A stretch of DNA of 64,000 bases. Origin: Taxillus chinensis (Eukaryota; Streptophyta; Magnoliopsida; Santalales; Loranthaceae). This document shows positions 1 to 11,289 of this stretch, piece by piece. The stretch is taken from NCBI GenBank assembly GCA_023512835.1, contig CM042090.1, positions 54,726,865 through 54,790,864 on the forward strand, in the 5' to 3' direction. A program made the translations under genes and the position numbers. Within the stretch, counting starts at the first letter, position 1. Each line of letters starts with the position of its first letter. The notes beneath the pieces were generated by a model. The model was not told where the DNA came from and ran no database searches. It saw nothing but the letters and a program-made list of their open reading frames with translations.

Positions 1-1645
1 TCTCAGTTGTGAAAGTGACAGTTTAGGATAGATTGACGTATGGAAGATAACACAGAGATTAGACTTTTTGAAAGCGCTGGATCTTTGATGAACAAAAGGT
101 TCTTAATGATTAGAGAGATTAATCTCGTTCTTGGTTCAACACGGCGCACAACACTTCTCCAGTTTTTCTCTCAGAGTCACTCACTCTCTGTTGTTGGAAC
201 TCGCTCTCTCTTGATAGGTTCTGTAAAGGATTGTTTATATCAAGTGTGTTAGAGCCATTTTCTTGTGTACTGTGTGTTTCCTTCTTTTGAGAGAGAGATT
301 AAACTCACAATTTTGTCATTAAGTGCGTGAGAGATATATCTTTAAGATTAAAGTTCTCGTGCACCATGATGTCCATCCCGACAGACTGACTTCCCGCCAC
401 TGAAAATCAGGAATGTCAGGGGATGGGTTGATCTGCTCTGATTTATAGATCAGATGACCATACTGCATTTTTGGCATGCAGTCGATCTTGGCCGTTCATC
501 TGTGGATAGTAGTTGGCAGCAATTAATGCGTCATTAAATGTGCTCAACTGCTCGGGACGGCACAGGCTTACTGTACAAACCCTAGCCGTCAATATCGCTA
601 AGAGGCTGTGTTTAGGGTTATAAGTTTGCCTCAGAGGTGGATGCCTCGTAGGTTCGGAGACTCGAAGATTTCAGCTAGCACCTGTAAAAGTTGCGAAGTC
701 TTGCTTCAGGCTTCATGGGTTTTCTATGAGTCTACGACTCACATCTTCGAGTCTTCGAGTTTTCGAGGCTGGAGGTTAAGTTGGATTAGCCTTTTAGTGT
801 CACTCTGTTGACTAAAGTCTACGACTTTGCGTGTCTATGACTCTACGAGTCTGCGACTCTTCGAATAGTGCTTAGAGTAACTTCTTCGAGTACAGTTAAT
901 CTACCGGTTATTGGAGCTACGAATCTATGACTCTAGCTCTACGGGTCTACAATCTTCGGGTCTCTCAGTTTACTATATTTGACTGGGTGCTCTGAAAATC
1001 TTCGACTCTACGAGTCTTCAACTTCGCTTTTCTTCCTTGGTCTTTCACAGAGGTGCATAAACCGAGTTCCTTTATAGCTGCGACCCTTTAGCTCCAACTC
1101 TCCGCCGTTGATCTCCGAGTTTGGAAGTATGGCAATTTCTCTATAGTGATTGTGTCCCTTGAGTCTACGAGTCTACGACTCTACGACTCTTGAGTTACAA
1201 TTTCATTTGCTTGCCAGTCTTTACAACGTCGATTCTTTGACCTTCAACCTACGAGTCTACGAGTCCAGTTTCCTTAACAGTGTTCGAAGGTTTCAACCCT
1301 ACGACTCTACGAGTCTACGAGTCTACGAGTCATTTAGCGTTGGTTACTGTTCTTAACACTGCTTTGACTCTACGAGTCTCCGAACTTCGTGGACGCTTAC
1401 AGTAACACTTTCTTTTCCATACCATGACTCTACGACCTTCGACCCTGGATCTACGAGTCGCAATGTTCTGTCACTATTTCGCTTTGAGTCTTCAGACTCT
1501 ACGAGTCTACGAGTCTCTTGCGAATATGTCCTATGACAGTTTCACTTCTACGAACTTCGACTCTCCGACCCTACGGCTGTCGGTTCTTTGAGTCTTCGGA
1601 CTTAGACTATTTGTAGCAGCTTCATCAAATCCTATATTTCCAACA
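1..1645. mobile_element. LTR fragment of an unidentified retroelement inserted in the Athila-like RT
   Basis: The neighbouring Athila-like reverse transcriptase (minus strand) is homologous to the copy at 50411-52123 up to about 1648. It stops abruptly where the sequence ends in CCAACA, which is TGTTGG on the minus strand, a common LTR terminus. Everything to the left is unrelated to Athila. The segment has no coding capacity I recognise. It holds a CT/GA-rich stretch at about 150-330 and a repeat-rich half (about 630-1600). I infer it is part of an LTR whose other end lies outside the window. The orientation is uncertain because TGTTGG...CCAACA reads the same both ways. It could instead be another repeat type. 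Confidence 0.5.
630..1600. repeat. CTACGAGT / CTACGACT short-period repeat region
   Basis: Variants of an 8-bp word (CTACGAGT, CTACGACT, CTTCGAGT) recur many times, in places head to tail (for example around 1300-1332 and 1498-1515), separated by unique sequence. The words resemble the TTCGA/TACGA words that dominate the Ogre-like LTRs elsewhere in the window, although the surrounding sequence is unrelated. Short open frames here are low-complexity by-products. Confidence 0.7.
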
Positions 1646-1648
1646 CGG

Positions 1649-3062
1649 AATAACCGTCCAGAAAACAATAATACGGGTAGCCAGCTAACCGATCTAGCAT
1701 ATGATCAATTAAAGGTAACGGGAAGTGGTCCTTACGCGTGGCTTTATTCAGCTTGCGGTAGTCGATGCACATGCGCCACCCGGTCACTGTGCGGGATGGA
1801 ATGAGCTCGTTCTTCTCATTGCGTATCACTGTCATGCCGCCCTTCTTGGGAACCACTTGCACTGGACTAACCCAGGAGCTATCTGAAATGGCATATATGA
1901 TGCCCGCTTTCCTCCACTTCAGAATCTCCTTGCCAACGACTTCCTTCATTGCAGGATTGAGCCTGCGTTGGCACTCTATAGTAGGAGTATAAGACTCCTC
2001 CATCAGTATCTTGTGCATGCAGACCGCTGGACTTATACCTTTTATATCATCTAGAGACCACCCCAGGGCCTGCTTATGCTCCCTTAAGACTTCTAGTAGC
2101 TGTCCGATTTCTTCTACTGTTAAGGATGCAGCTACTATCACAGGGTAACGCCCTTGTGTATCCAAAAACTCATACCTCAGATGTTCTAGGAGTTGCTTCA
2201 GAACTGGCAAGTGTTTCGTGATTGCTGAGGATTCAGTTGAGGAAGGCTGCTGCTCAGTTTGGTCTTTCAGCACTTCATAAGTCTCTTCCGGTTCCGCCTC
2301 AGCAAAATCCACCTGCTTCAATTCGTGATCCAAGCTTTCAGTGATCAAGCTTTCTTCGAAGTAGCTGTCCACGAATTCAGCAATCTGATCAATCCAATAG
2401 CAGCTGGAATGATCATTCGCCTTGCGCATCGAACGCTCCATGTTGAACACCACTGCGTCTTCATCCACACGCAGCGTCAACTCCCCTGAGTTTACATCGA
2501 TCAAGGCCCTTCCGGTACTCAAGAATGGCCTTCCAAGAATCAGTTGGACTCCTTTATCTTCCTCCATTTCCAAAACAACAAAGACCACTGGGAAGATAAA
2601 GCGATCCACCTTGATTAAAACATCTTCAACGATGCCCACCGGCTTTCCTATCGAGCGATCAGCAAATTGTAAAGATATGGAAGTGGGCTTTATTCCAGTC
2701 AAGCCCAGTCGCCGATAGATAGACATTGGCATCAGATTTATGCTCGCCCCTAAATCACATAGGGCTTGCTCCAATTGCGAGGTGCCAATGGTGCAGGTCA
2801 GAGTGAAACTACCTGGATCTTTAAGCTTGGGTGGTAGCTTGTTCTGCACCACTGCACTGATGTCATTTGTGAGAGCCACTATCTCACAATCAGTGTAGCT
2901 TCTCCTCTTGGACAGTAGATCCTTTAAAAATTCGACATATCCAGGCATCTGTTCCAAGGCTTCTATGAATGGGATGTTCACCTCTAGCTTCTTGAATACA
3001 TCTAAAAATTTCTGGAACTGAGCATCTAATTTCTTTTTCCTCAGCCTTTGAGGATACGGCAT
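1649..3062 (-). pseudogene. Athila-like gag C-terminus, protease and start of reverse transcriptase (truncated)
   Basis: An open frame of about 476 codons. The first ~85 residues are the gag-pol linker. The aspartic protease follows with the active-site motif DLGAS at residues 103-107 and the ILGRPFL motif typical of plant Ty3/gypsy proteases. An acidic linker comes next, and then the first RT blocks (VVPKKGG, CIDYRKLN, FPLP, FLDGYS). The frame then runs a few codons into inserted sequence and stops. The catalytic FMDD block and everything beyond are missing, so the enzyme cannot be functional. The protease motif is intact here, whereas in the plus-strand copy its Gly is changed to Glu. The frame is continuous with the upstream gag frame except for one TAG at 3138-3140. 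Confidence 0.88.
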
Positions 3063-4773
3063 AGGAGGTTTGTACGGAACGGGAGAGCTAACTTCAGGCT
3101 GATGGGCTGTCGGTTGACTACTCCCAACCTTTTCCTTCTAGTCCTTACGCTGCTCAGCATCTCCTTCTTTAGCTTCCTCCTGAGCATGCTGTTCCGACTC
3201 CTCCTTGTTTGGCTCGATTTTCTTCTCTCCAACTGGTAGTTCTTTCCCACTTCTAAGCATTATAGCTTTGCATTGCTCCCTTGGGTTGACCTCCGTATTG
3301 CTGGGAAAAGTATTTGATGAAGATGGCCTAACTGCATTTGCTAGCTGGCCAATCTGCTGCTCTATATTCTTCATGGCAGCCCCAAGATCCTGGACAGAAG
3401 TGGTAAGGGACTCAATCCTCGTCTCCCCCTTACTCATTCTATCAGTTGCTTGCTTAGCAAATTGATAAAAGAAGTTCCACATCTCTTCATCCTTTGCCTT
3501 CTCTTTGTCTTCCTCCTTCTGTTGAGGCATCTTCTGGAACCCAGGAGGAAGTTGTGGTTGAGATTGTTCTCCATACTGTGCTGCTCTAGTAGCAGGGACC
3601 TTATTCTGCCTTTGCCATAAGTAAGGCTGTTGTTGAAATTGGTGAGATCCTCCCTGATTCTGGAAGTTCTTTGAGGCGAGGAGGATTCTGCACGGTTTGG
3701 ATTCCCGAAATTGTCTCCTGGAATCCTCCACCTCGATTCCCAACATATTGGGCTTCTTCGTATAGTGGGCTGTCAGCAGTGTCTTCATAGAATCGCCTTG
3801 GGTTGTTCAGTTCTGTCCTCCATGCGAACAACCATTACTGACATTTGCTCTGTCAGTAACTCCATCTTCCTTGTCAACTCATCGAACTGAGTTGAATTTG
3901 ATGAATTTGATACCGCAGCCACCGGCTCAGCTCTAGGGCATCTGTCATTGGACCATTGGCAGTTGGACAACGCCATTCGCTCTATAAGCTCCACTCTTGC
4001 AGAAGGCTCCATCATCATGAACGCTCCTCCAGTGGCTGCATTTATCATGCTCCTTGTATTTGCGTGCAGACCTGCATAAAAAGATTCGACTTGTAACCAT
4101 TCTGGCCTGCCATGATTAGGACACCTCCTAACCAAGTCTTTGAATCGCTCCCAGGCCTCGTATAGCGACTCATCACCATCTTTGGGTGAATTGATTTATT
4201 TGGCTCCTTAAATGAATAACTCTTGTTGGTGGAAAGTACTTGGAGAGAAACTTCTCCACCATTTGGTCCCATGTGTGTATGCTGCCAGCAGGTAGGGACT
4301 GGAACCAACCAAGAGCTCGGTCCTTCAGGGAAAACGGGAAGAGTCGCATCTTAATGGCGTCATCCGAGACTCCATTGATTTTGATGGTGTCGCAAATTTG
4401 CAAGAATCGCGCTAGATGGTTGTGTGGATCATCTAGTGCCGAGCCTCGGAATGCATCTTGCCCAACCATTTGCGATGGCGCAGAGCTCACTCGAAGTTAT
4501 TTGCTTGGACCAGCACCCTTCTAATGCCTGAATACTCATCCGATAGTACAGTCTAGCATAATCCATGAAGGTCCTCGGCTGATAACTGCCTTGGCCGTTG
4601 TGTCCCTGATCTTCTCTTGCTCTGTTTTCAGCCATGATTTCTTCACACAAGGTATGTAAGCCTTCCAACTGCTGTTCAGCTGCAGCTAATGCCCTCTAAG
4701 CCCTTCGCTGCTCTCGCAATGTCCGTTCGATTTCGGGATCGTATGGTAATAACTCACCCCTGGTGTGACGCAT
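3063..4773 (-). pseudogene. Athila-like gag, broken by frameshifts and stops
   Basis: The start is the ATG at 4773-4771, beginning MRHTRGELLPYDPE, directly after the PBS leader and matched by the plus-strand copy at 48410. Gag core motifs are readable in successive frames: MVGQDAFRGSALDDPHNHLA (about 4470-4410), LFPFSLKDRALGWFQSLP (about 4350-4295), SQINQFTQR, the RRCPNHG knuckle-like word (about 4130) and a Gln/Pro-rich C-terminal region. Defects include an early in-frame TAG (about 4698-4696), at least three frame changes between 4670 and 3780, and a TAG at 3138-3140 that is CAG in the plus-strand copy. Gag would form the virus-like particle; this copy is dead. Confidence 0.85.
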
Positions 4774-4940
4774 ACATAGAGGAATTTTCTCAAACACCTA
4801 TGGTGCACCCCTGCAAAGTAGCAAAAATAAAGAGATACCAGGTAACACCGTACTAGCAAAATTACAATAAATTAAAAATCCAGATCACAAATAAACGTAA
4901 GCACCTAATGTCACTTAGTCCTAACAACGTTTGGCTTGCC

Positions 4941-4958
4941 TCCCCGGCAACGGCGCCA
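4941..4958 (-). other. Primer-binding site, tRNA-Asp type
   Basis: On the minus strand this reads TGGCGCCGTTGCCGGGGA, complementary to the 3' end of plant tRNA-Asp (including CCA). It is the PBS used by Athila-type elements and starts about a dozen bases after the 5' LTR end. Confidence 0.85.
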
Positions 4959-4970
4959 AAAACTTGACCC

Positions 4971-6481
4971 GTATAAATTGTGTCTATAGGTTTTGCAGGA
5001 AGTGCACTGGTCAAGTAATAAAATGGAGTATTGCGACTCCAATTGTCGAACCCACAGGGAGGTAGCTAATGCTGTTAAGCAGCAAGCACTAAGCTAATAA
5101 GTTGATTTTATGTCTGGACAATTGATTTTTGTTGTACAAATAGTTTGAACGAAAAATGATTAAATCAGAATGTTGGCAAGCTACTGGTATAGAAATTTCA
5201 GTGATTAAGGATCTAGGGTCACAATGTTTACCACCCAATTGATTGTACTAGTCTGGTTATGGCTCTTGTTCTTGATTTATGTTCTAGTTCATGTTCATGT
5301 TGATTATCTCCTATCTATCTTACATTTGGTCCATGCTAAGATAGATTTAAGGCTTTTATCCCATTTGGTCCATGTGAATAAAAGTGATCAAGGTAGATAA
5401 ACAATCTAATAGTTGCCGACTTGGTCCATCATGCAATATTAAATCTAATTCACTAGTGTTCCACCCTAGACAAGGGCTAAGATTACCTAATTATGCATAA
5501 ACTAGGCATTTCCATACAAGCAAGTGAATTAAACAAGAACTGAATTCTATTTTATTGAACAACCATAACCAAACTGAATACAATTTATTGGGGGTACATT
5601 GCTCCCTTAGACTAATAAAACTACTCCATAATCATGACAAAAGCAATAACAATTACAAGAAAGAACATGATTACAGTACCAGGACAATAAAGGAAGACCC
5701 CAAGATGAACCAGGACTCCAGCCTCCAAAGACTCCAGCGTCGTGCCCAAAATCACTCCTTGCCAAGGACAATCCGATCTTTTAGCAATGGCTATAGCTCT
5801 TTTCAGAACTCAGATCAGATTCTCCCACTCAAGATGATTTACAATGCCTCCCAAGTCCCCTATTTATAGGATTTAGTGGGCCAAATTAGGGTTACAAAAA
5901 GTGTGCCCTAATTATAAATGTGGTCATAGCAAAAACGACGTCATTTTGGTTAGTGACACTATTCGATGTTCTAGGCGCAATAAAACTCAAACTACACCAA
6001 ATTTGACCCCAGTTCTTTAGAGGAAAATGATTAAAACAACAAAACACATCATTTGGAGCTTAAAAATGCCTGCACGCGAGAATGAACGTGAGAAGACCCT
6101 TTTCACGTGCAGCTCCAATTCGACTCAAATTTGCTCCAAAGCTTCCTCATGAGTTGTAGAAGGCATCCATGCAATAAAATCCTTGCACGTGAGAATGCAC
6201 GTGAGAAAGCCTTTTCACGTGCACCTTGATTTTGCCTTCATTTTGTTTCCATCTTCTTCCTATAGCTTCCTCTTGAGTGTATGGAGTGATCTAGCCAAAG
6301 TGTGTGGGAAAAGGTTGCTCCAAAACCTGCCAAAAACACTCAAAAAGTACCACTATACACCAAACAGGGTCTTCTTAGGGGTTAGAGCAAATATGTGTAA
6401 AATATCATGCAAATAGGTACAAAACATACGCTAAAACACCCTATATAAGGTCTAGGATAACGGCATAAATGCACGTTATCA
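4971..6481 (-). repeat. 5' LTR of the minus-strand Athila-like element
   Basis: Begins TGATAACGTGC at 6481 and ends near ...GACACAATTTATA before the PBS, about 1.5 kb. It aligns along its length with the LTRs at 46710-48219 and 58520-60025. A TATA box (CTATAAATAG on the minus strand, 5869-5860) marks the U3 promoter. Several CACGTG-containing inverted repeats lie upstream of it (6065-6225). The exact 3' edge is uncertain by about 10 bases because the terminal CA is followed by a short AT-rich tract. Confidence 0.88.
5860..5869 (-). promoter_or_regulatory. TATA box of Athila-like LTR
   Basis: CTATAAATAG on the minus strand, followed by a G-run, at the same LTR position as 47322-47331 and 59131-59140. 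It should set the start of the genomic RNA (start of R). Confidence 0.75.
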
Positions 6482-8522
6482 CCAGTACACGCCCATCTGA
6501 ATCATATGGATCGAATTCCGCATATGATGGGAGAAACGTGACTTGCGGAGCCTGATCAGAAGAGGAGGTAGTTGCAGTGGAGGAGCTGGGACGGTTAGAA
6601 GGAGCGGGAACAGCACTGGACGGTCCAGAGAAGCGGCTGTGTTTGGGAATCGGGAGGCCCGGAGGAACGCTGAGTGCAGGTCTTTGGCTTCGGCTGGGAA
6701 CATCAGTAGTGTCAGGAGTAGGAGTGGAGGGAGCTGGATCAGATGAGGCATTCTCCCCCGGTTTGGCAGATCGGCGAGGAGGGCGAGAGGGACGACCCAC
6801 AACCTGAGTCAGATCCTGGACAGAGGTGGAGAGGCCCGAAAGAGATTGGGCAATAAGGTCCAGCTTCCGATCCAGGGAGAGAGAGGAGTTGGAGAGAGCG
6901 GAAAGGATCTGGGTCCGGATTTCATCAACTTTGTCAGCAATGACATGGGCCCGGGAACGATTGTCCTCCGCAATACGATCCAGCTGAGCAGAGACCGCGG
7001 CTTCAGATAGGATCGTGGCAAATGAGGGACGGCCAAAGCCAAAGGCAGGAGCCTTAGAGGACTCCCCCGCATGTAGAGGGGCAGGAGTGCGCAGTGCGGA
7101 GGAGTCAACAGGTGGAGAGAAGGATGAGGGAATAGCAGTAGCAGCAGGTGTAGCGAAGCCACTCTGACCGGAGAGGTTAATGAGAGGAATGTCCGCAGGA
7201 GAGGAGGGACCAGCCTCAGCAGGGATAAGAGTCCATGCGTCATGAGCAAGTCCGGAAGAGGCAATATCAGTTGGAGGTGCGGCCTAAAGCAGAGACGACG
7301 TGAGAAAGCCGTGTTCAGTGTTCCAAATAATCATAGCTTCCGGGGTTTGGGAATGTTTGGTGTAATACACCTGGAGAGTAGATTCAGGGATGTCGGCAGT
7401 GTGAGCGAGACTGAAACGAAGCCAGCAGTCAGTCAGAATATCGGCAGGAAGATGGTCGAGGTAGTCGTGAGGGTTAACACGGCGTGCTGGAGAGGCAGCT
7501 GGAGGAGAGGTAGACATGTCAGCAATGACAGCAGCAACTGCAGCAGTCACCGGAGAGGTGGGTGCAGGAACACCAGCAGCAGTATCGGCAGTAGCAACAA
7601 GAGAGATAACAGCAGGGGCATCAGCAGGAGGGGCGGAAGAAACAGTGTCATGAGGAAACGGCTGAGAGGGCCCTGCAGCATCACGAACACTGTGCTGCGA
7701 ACTGTGGGATCGTGCCGGAGCGGCAACGGACCGGATGCGTGAAGACTGGGGAGCGGAGCTAACCTCGTGACCCGAGCTAGGGGCGGGGTCACCAATGGAA
7801 CTATCGTGATGTTCCGATACAACAATGTGTGCACGAGAGATAGGAGGACGGCGGACAGTAAGCATCCCATCAGAGGTGAGATGACGAAAGTAAAAATTCT
7901 GCGGGAAGGGAATCGTCAACTGGTCTTGGAAGTGCTCGGGGCGCAGATGTCGGAAAAGGTGGGAGAGAATCCGTCCGAAAGATGAGTTCCGCTTCGCATT
8001 CCGCATAATCCGAAAAAGAAAATCACCCCAGTCTAGAGGCAACTGCTCAAAGACCACGTACATCGCCAAGAGCAAATCGTACGGGACTGAGTTAAGCGCC
8101 GTAGAGCGAGCCAGCAAGCATCGAGTTAATATGGTGGCCATACAGCGGTAGGGGCCTTGAAAAGACTTCAGCTTGTATTCCTTCACTTTAGAGGGACATC
8201 CCATGGCAGTAGCCATGGTTGAAATGCTCGGCCGGAAATCACTGCCGCTGGGGAGATGGAAGGCGTCACGAATCACTTGAGGAGTGATCTTGATGGGTTT
8301 TTCTCGGATTCCAGAGACAATCGAGTGGTCACGGGATTCGAAGTGTTCATTGAAAGATCGGATGTCTGAGATGAGAAGATCAACAGGAGTAGAGACGATG
8401 TCGAGGAGACCACTGGAGGCTAACAAGGAGCGAACCTCCTCGAGCCAGGCAGGAGGGTCGGAAATGCCAGCCTAATCGACAAGATGGCTAGGAACAACGC
8501 CGTAGAGAGCGGAAGATGCCAT
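6482..8522 (-). pseudogene. Retrotransposon additional ORF (plant transposon-protein-like), cut by Athila LTR
   Basis: One minus-strand frame runs from ATG 8522-8520 to the Athila LTR edge, about 680 codons, interrupted by in-frame TAGs at 8474-8472 and 7286-7284 but with no frameshift seen. The N-terminal ~230 residues match the N-terminal domain of the aORF at 54887-55648. Shared signatures are an I/V-R-D-x-F-x-L-P block and PYRCMATILTRCLL against KYRCLANLVGRCLL, followed by D/N-SVP and a D-W block. A long Pro/Ser/Ala-rich linker follows, then a coiled-coil-like stretch (about 6990-6800). The C-terminus is replaced by LTR sequence from 6481. No catalytic motif is visible. I infer it is the remnant 3' ORF of an Athila-related element rather than a host gene; function unknown. 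Confidence 0.7.
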
Positions 8523-9278
8523 TGAAATTTGAAGATTAAAGGAGAAGGAAGGGGAGGTCTTTGGTGAATAGAGAGCAACGAAGATTTAGGGTTCTGAGTA
8601 ATGAAAGCGATATCCTTGCGCTCGCGTGAGAGTTTAGTATAAATAGGACCCATTCCGTGGAAGCCAGCGGGTCTCGGGTTTAAGCGAGATGAGCAGTGAT
8701 CCGCCTGACAATCTGATGTCATTAGACTTGATGTATTAGCGCCGCCGAGTAAACTAATGACCTGGAGGCCGTGCTAACCATTCAAATGACAGCTATATTC
8801 ATACTGCCGAATTTTGAAAAGACAAATTATAGGGCTCGAGACGTGCATTTAATGAACCATCATTAGTCCTCCTTAAAAAGATGCGATGTAAGATAATCAC
8901 TTGGTTTATCGCGAATTGAGAATTCTAAGATTTAGGAGGAAACAAACCGACTCTCATCCAGGCTTGATAGTGTTCGTGTGAACTATATCCGGATGATAGA
9001 CTGACTGTCCGTAAAAGCTGAGTGTTGATTAAGAATGATTCCTTTGCTGTCTTGGTGTCGAGGAAATAAGAAGTACCACAACACTTCAAATCCGAGACAT
9101 CAAAACAAGATAGAGCATTGAAGTGCAAAGCGAATCTGAACCTGTAGCTGAAAACATAAACTAAAGAAACAGTAGATTAACAGGTTGAGTTAGTACGGAT
9201 ATGGATCAAATTGTCTTGGTGAGAACATCATAATCCGAACTAAAAAAAGACAGAACTTATGCATATGGAAGAATAGTT
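8523..9278. other. Upstream region of the broken aORF; otherwise unassigned
   Basis: On the minus strand this precedes the aORF. A TATA-like word (CTATTTATAC, 8646-8637) lies about 115 bases before the ATG, followed by a typical plant-like leader with ACCCTAAATC. No coding sequence or repeat is recognised between about 8760 and 9278, where an Ogre-like LTR begins. Confidence 0.45.
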
Positions 9279-10273
9279 GTCATCACCTGGTGTCGTTCGG
9301 GCTTGTGACTGGTGTGAGATTACTCCTTTGGATGGAGATTTGGTCATTGAGCCATCATTGCCATGGCTCACACAAATCCAAAAAGAGAGATAAAAGAAAC
9401 AGGGTCGCCACCAAACAAAAATAAAGGTGTGTTTGGCCACCTAGGAGGGTCTACAATTTTCAAAGAATAGGTTCGGGAGTCGGTTATGTGTGGGGAAGGA
9501 AGAAAAGGCTCTTGCACCCCCACAACACCCAAAATTGGTACCTAGTCTTTGTCTATGGGTGCTTGCTTATTTTGATTTCCCTTTCTTTCCTTTTATCTCA
9601 TTGTAAAAACTGTGGTTGGTTTATTAAAAAGGAATGTTATTCTTTTGTTTTATCGAGGAAAACAGAAAGAAAGCCTGTAGCATGAAGAGCACAGCGTGGA
9701 GCTCGGATTCATTACCACAGTTTGATGTTGGCCAGGTGGTGAAGATATAAGCAATAGGACTTAATCTCACAGCCACAGGAGCCTGGATTTATTTAAAAAG
9801 GATTTGGGGTTTTATCTTAAAAACGAAGAAGTAGGGTCTGATGTCTTGAAGAGCATACTATGAAGCTCGGATTCATTATTGGACCCAATGTTGGCCAAGT
9901 GGCGAGGATATGAGCATGAGAGCTCAATCCCACGGCCACCGGGCCTTTGAAAACGTTTTGTGTATTTTGAATAAAAGGTGAGACTGGTATAGCTAGAATA
10001 AGGAATGTAAGAGAAGAGGGGAATAAAACCTGAAAATCAAGATTGACGTTCTGCTAGCTTTACCCCCTTTTTTGGATGCTTAAAGAATGCAAGGACAAAA
10101 CCCAGTAGGGGAATGTTTGATGTCCTTTTCGGCAAGTAGAATTTATGAACTCCCTTTGAACTTGCTATATCGTCGAAGTTAGGCTCCCAAATCCTCTTCT
10201 TCAAACTTTTCTATATTGCTAGGCGTTAGTCTCCAAAGCCTCCCTCCTCCTCTTGGAAAGGGGTGATGCCTCC

Positions 10274-10283
10274 CTTTTATAGA
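10274..10283 (-). promoter_or_regulatory. TATA box of Ogre-like LTR
   Basis: CTATAAAAGG on the minus strand, at the position equivalent to 45674 in the plus-strand 3' LTR. It marks the start of the transcribed R region. Confidence 0.7.
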
Positions 10284-10559
10284 GTCCCGAGGAGGGAACA
10301 CCCGCCCACCTAGGAACTTGGTGAGTTAAATGATGTGACTTTTGGAGTTCTCAAGGCGTCAATCCAAGTTCCAAGACCGACATGTGCATTTATGAGGTGA
10401 AAAATGAGTTCCCAGGCGTTAATTTATGCATTTCCGAGAGTCCCAAAGATTTAAATGTGATTAGAGTCGTTAAATTGCGACTAGAAAAAAACAACGCTTA
10501 TTTCACCGTACACTTAAAGGAGGAGTGAAACGGCGTCATTTTGGAGTCTTTCAGTCGAA

Positions 10560-11060
10560 GCCTGTAAGGTCGAAGGTCGAGTGGCTACCTCGCGAGGTCG
10601 AAGGGTAGGAGATGCCTCGAAGGGCCGAAGGCTGGGGGTTGCTTCGAAGGGTCGAAGGCTAGAGGTAGCTTTGAAGGGTCGAAGGCTGGGTTGCCTCGCA
10701 GGGTCGAAGGCTGGGTTGCCTTGCGGGGTCGAAGGCTGGGTTGCTTCGAAGACTTTGAAGGTCACTGAAGGTTGCCCTGAAGGGTTTGGACACTGTAGCC
10801 TGCCTCGAAGGGTCGAAGGTCATAGGCTGTCTTGCAGGATCGAAGACTGTAGCTTACCTCGAAGGTCGCCTTGCAGGGTCGAAGGCTTGGAGGATGCCTC
10901 GAAGGTCGCAGGGTCATAGCTGGGTTGCTTCGAAGGGTCGAAGGGTCAAAGCCACATCGAAGAGTCGTAGGTCGCCTTGCAGGGTTGAAGGCTTGAAGGA
11001 TGCCTCGAACGGTCGAAGCCGTGTTGAAGATTTATAGCCGCGTTGAAGGATGGAGGCTGC
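10560..11060. repeat. TTCGA-rich degenerate repeats in Ogre-like LTR
   Basis: Tandemly related units of roughly 20-45 bp built on GGTCGAAGG / CCTTCGACC. Equivalent blocks occur at 29520-29900 (5' LTR) and 44930-45400 (3' LTR) of the plus-strand element. Open frames here are low-complexity artefacts. Confidence 0.75.
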
Positions 11061-11289
11061 GCTACGAGGCTGAGCTGGACTATGAGGCGGGCTGCTTCGA
11101 AGCAGACTACGAGGCTTCGAGGCGGGGCTGCGCTACGAGGCTGAGCCAGACTACGAGGCATGCTGCTTCGAGGCAAGGCTGACCACGAGGCTGACTGCGC
11201 CACGAGGCTACGAGTCTACTGAGCTTCGAGGTAGGCTGAGCTACGAGGCTTCGACTGTGACTGTGAGTCTGTGAGTGCTGCGGGTCTGC

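Larger units (their letters stand above)
1646..6481 (-). mobile_element. Athila-like Ty3/gypsy retrotransposon, 3'-truncated copy
   Basis: Reading on the minus strand, the order is 5' LTR (6481 to about 4971), tRNA-Asp primer-binding site (4958-4941), gag (from 4773), protease and the start of reverse transcriptase, ending at about 1648 where foreign sequence has inserted. The whole interior is collinear with the plus-strand element at 46710-60025 and very similar at nucleotide level, so the two are members of one family. The 5' LTR lies inside a coding region (see 6482-8522), so this element is younger than that aORF. RNase H, integrase and the 3' LTR are absent from the window. Confidence 0.88.

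Noticed and set aside
2259..2718. Plus-strand open frames opposite the Athila-like protease
   Set aside because: Antisense shadows of the protease frame; the same shadows appear opposite 50467-50926.
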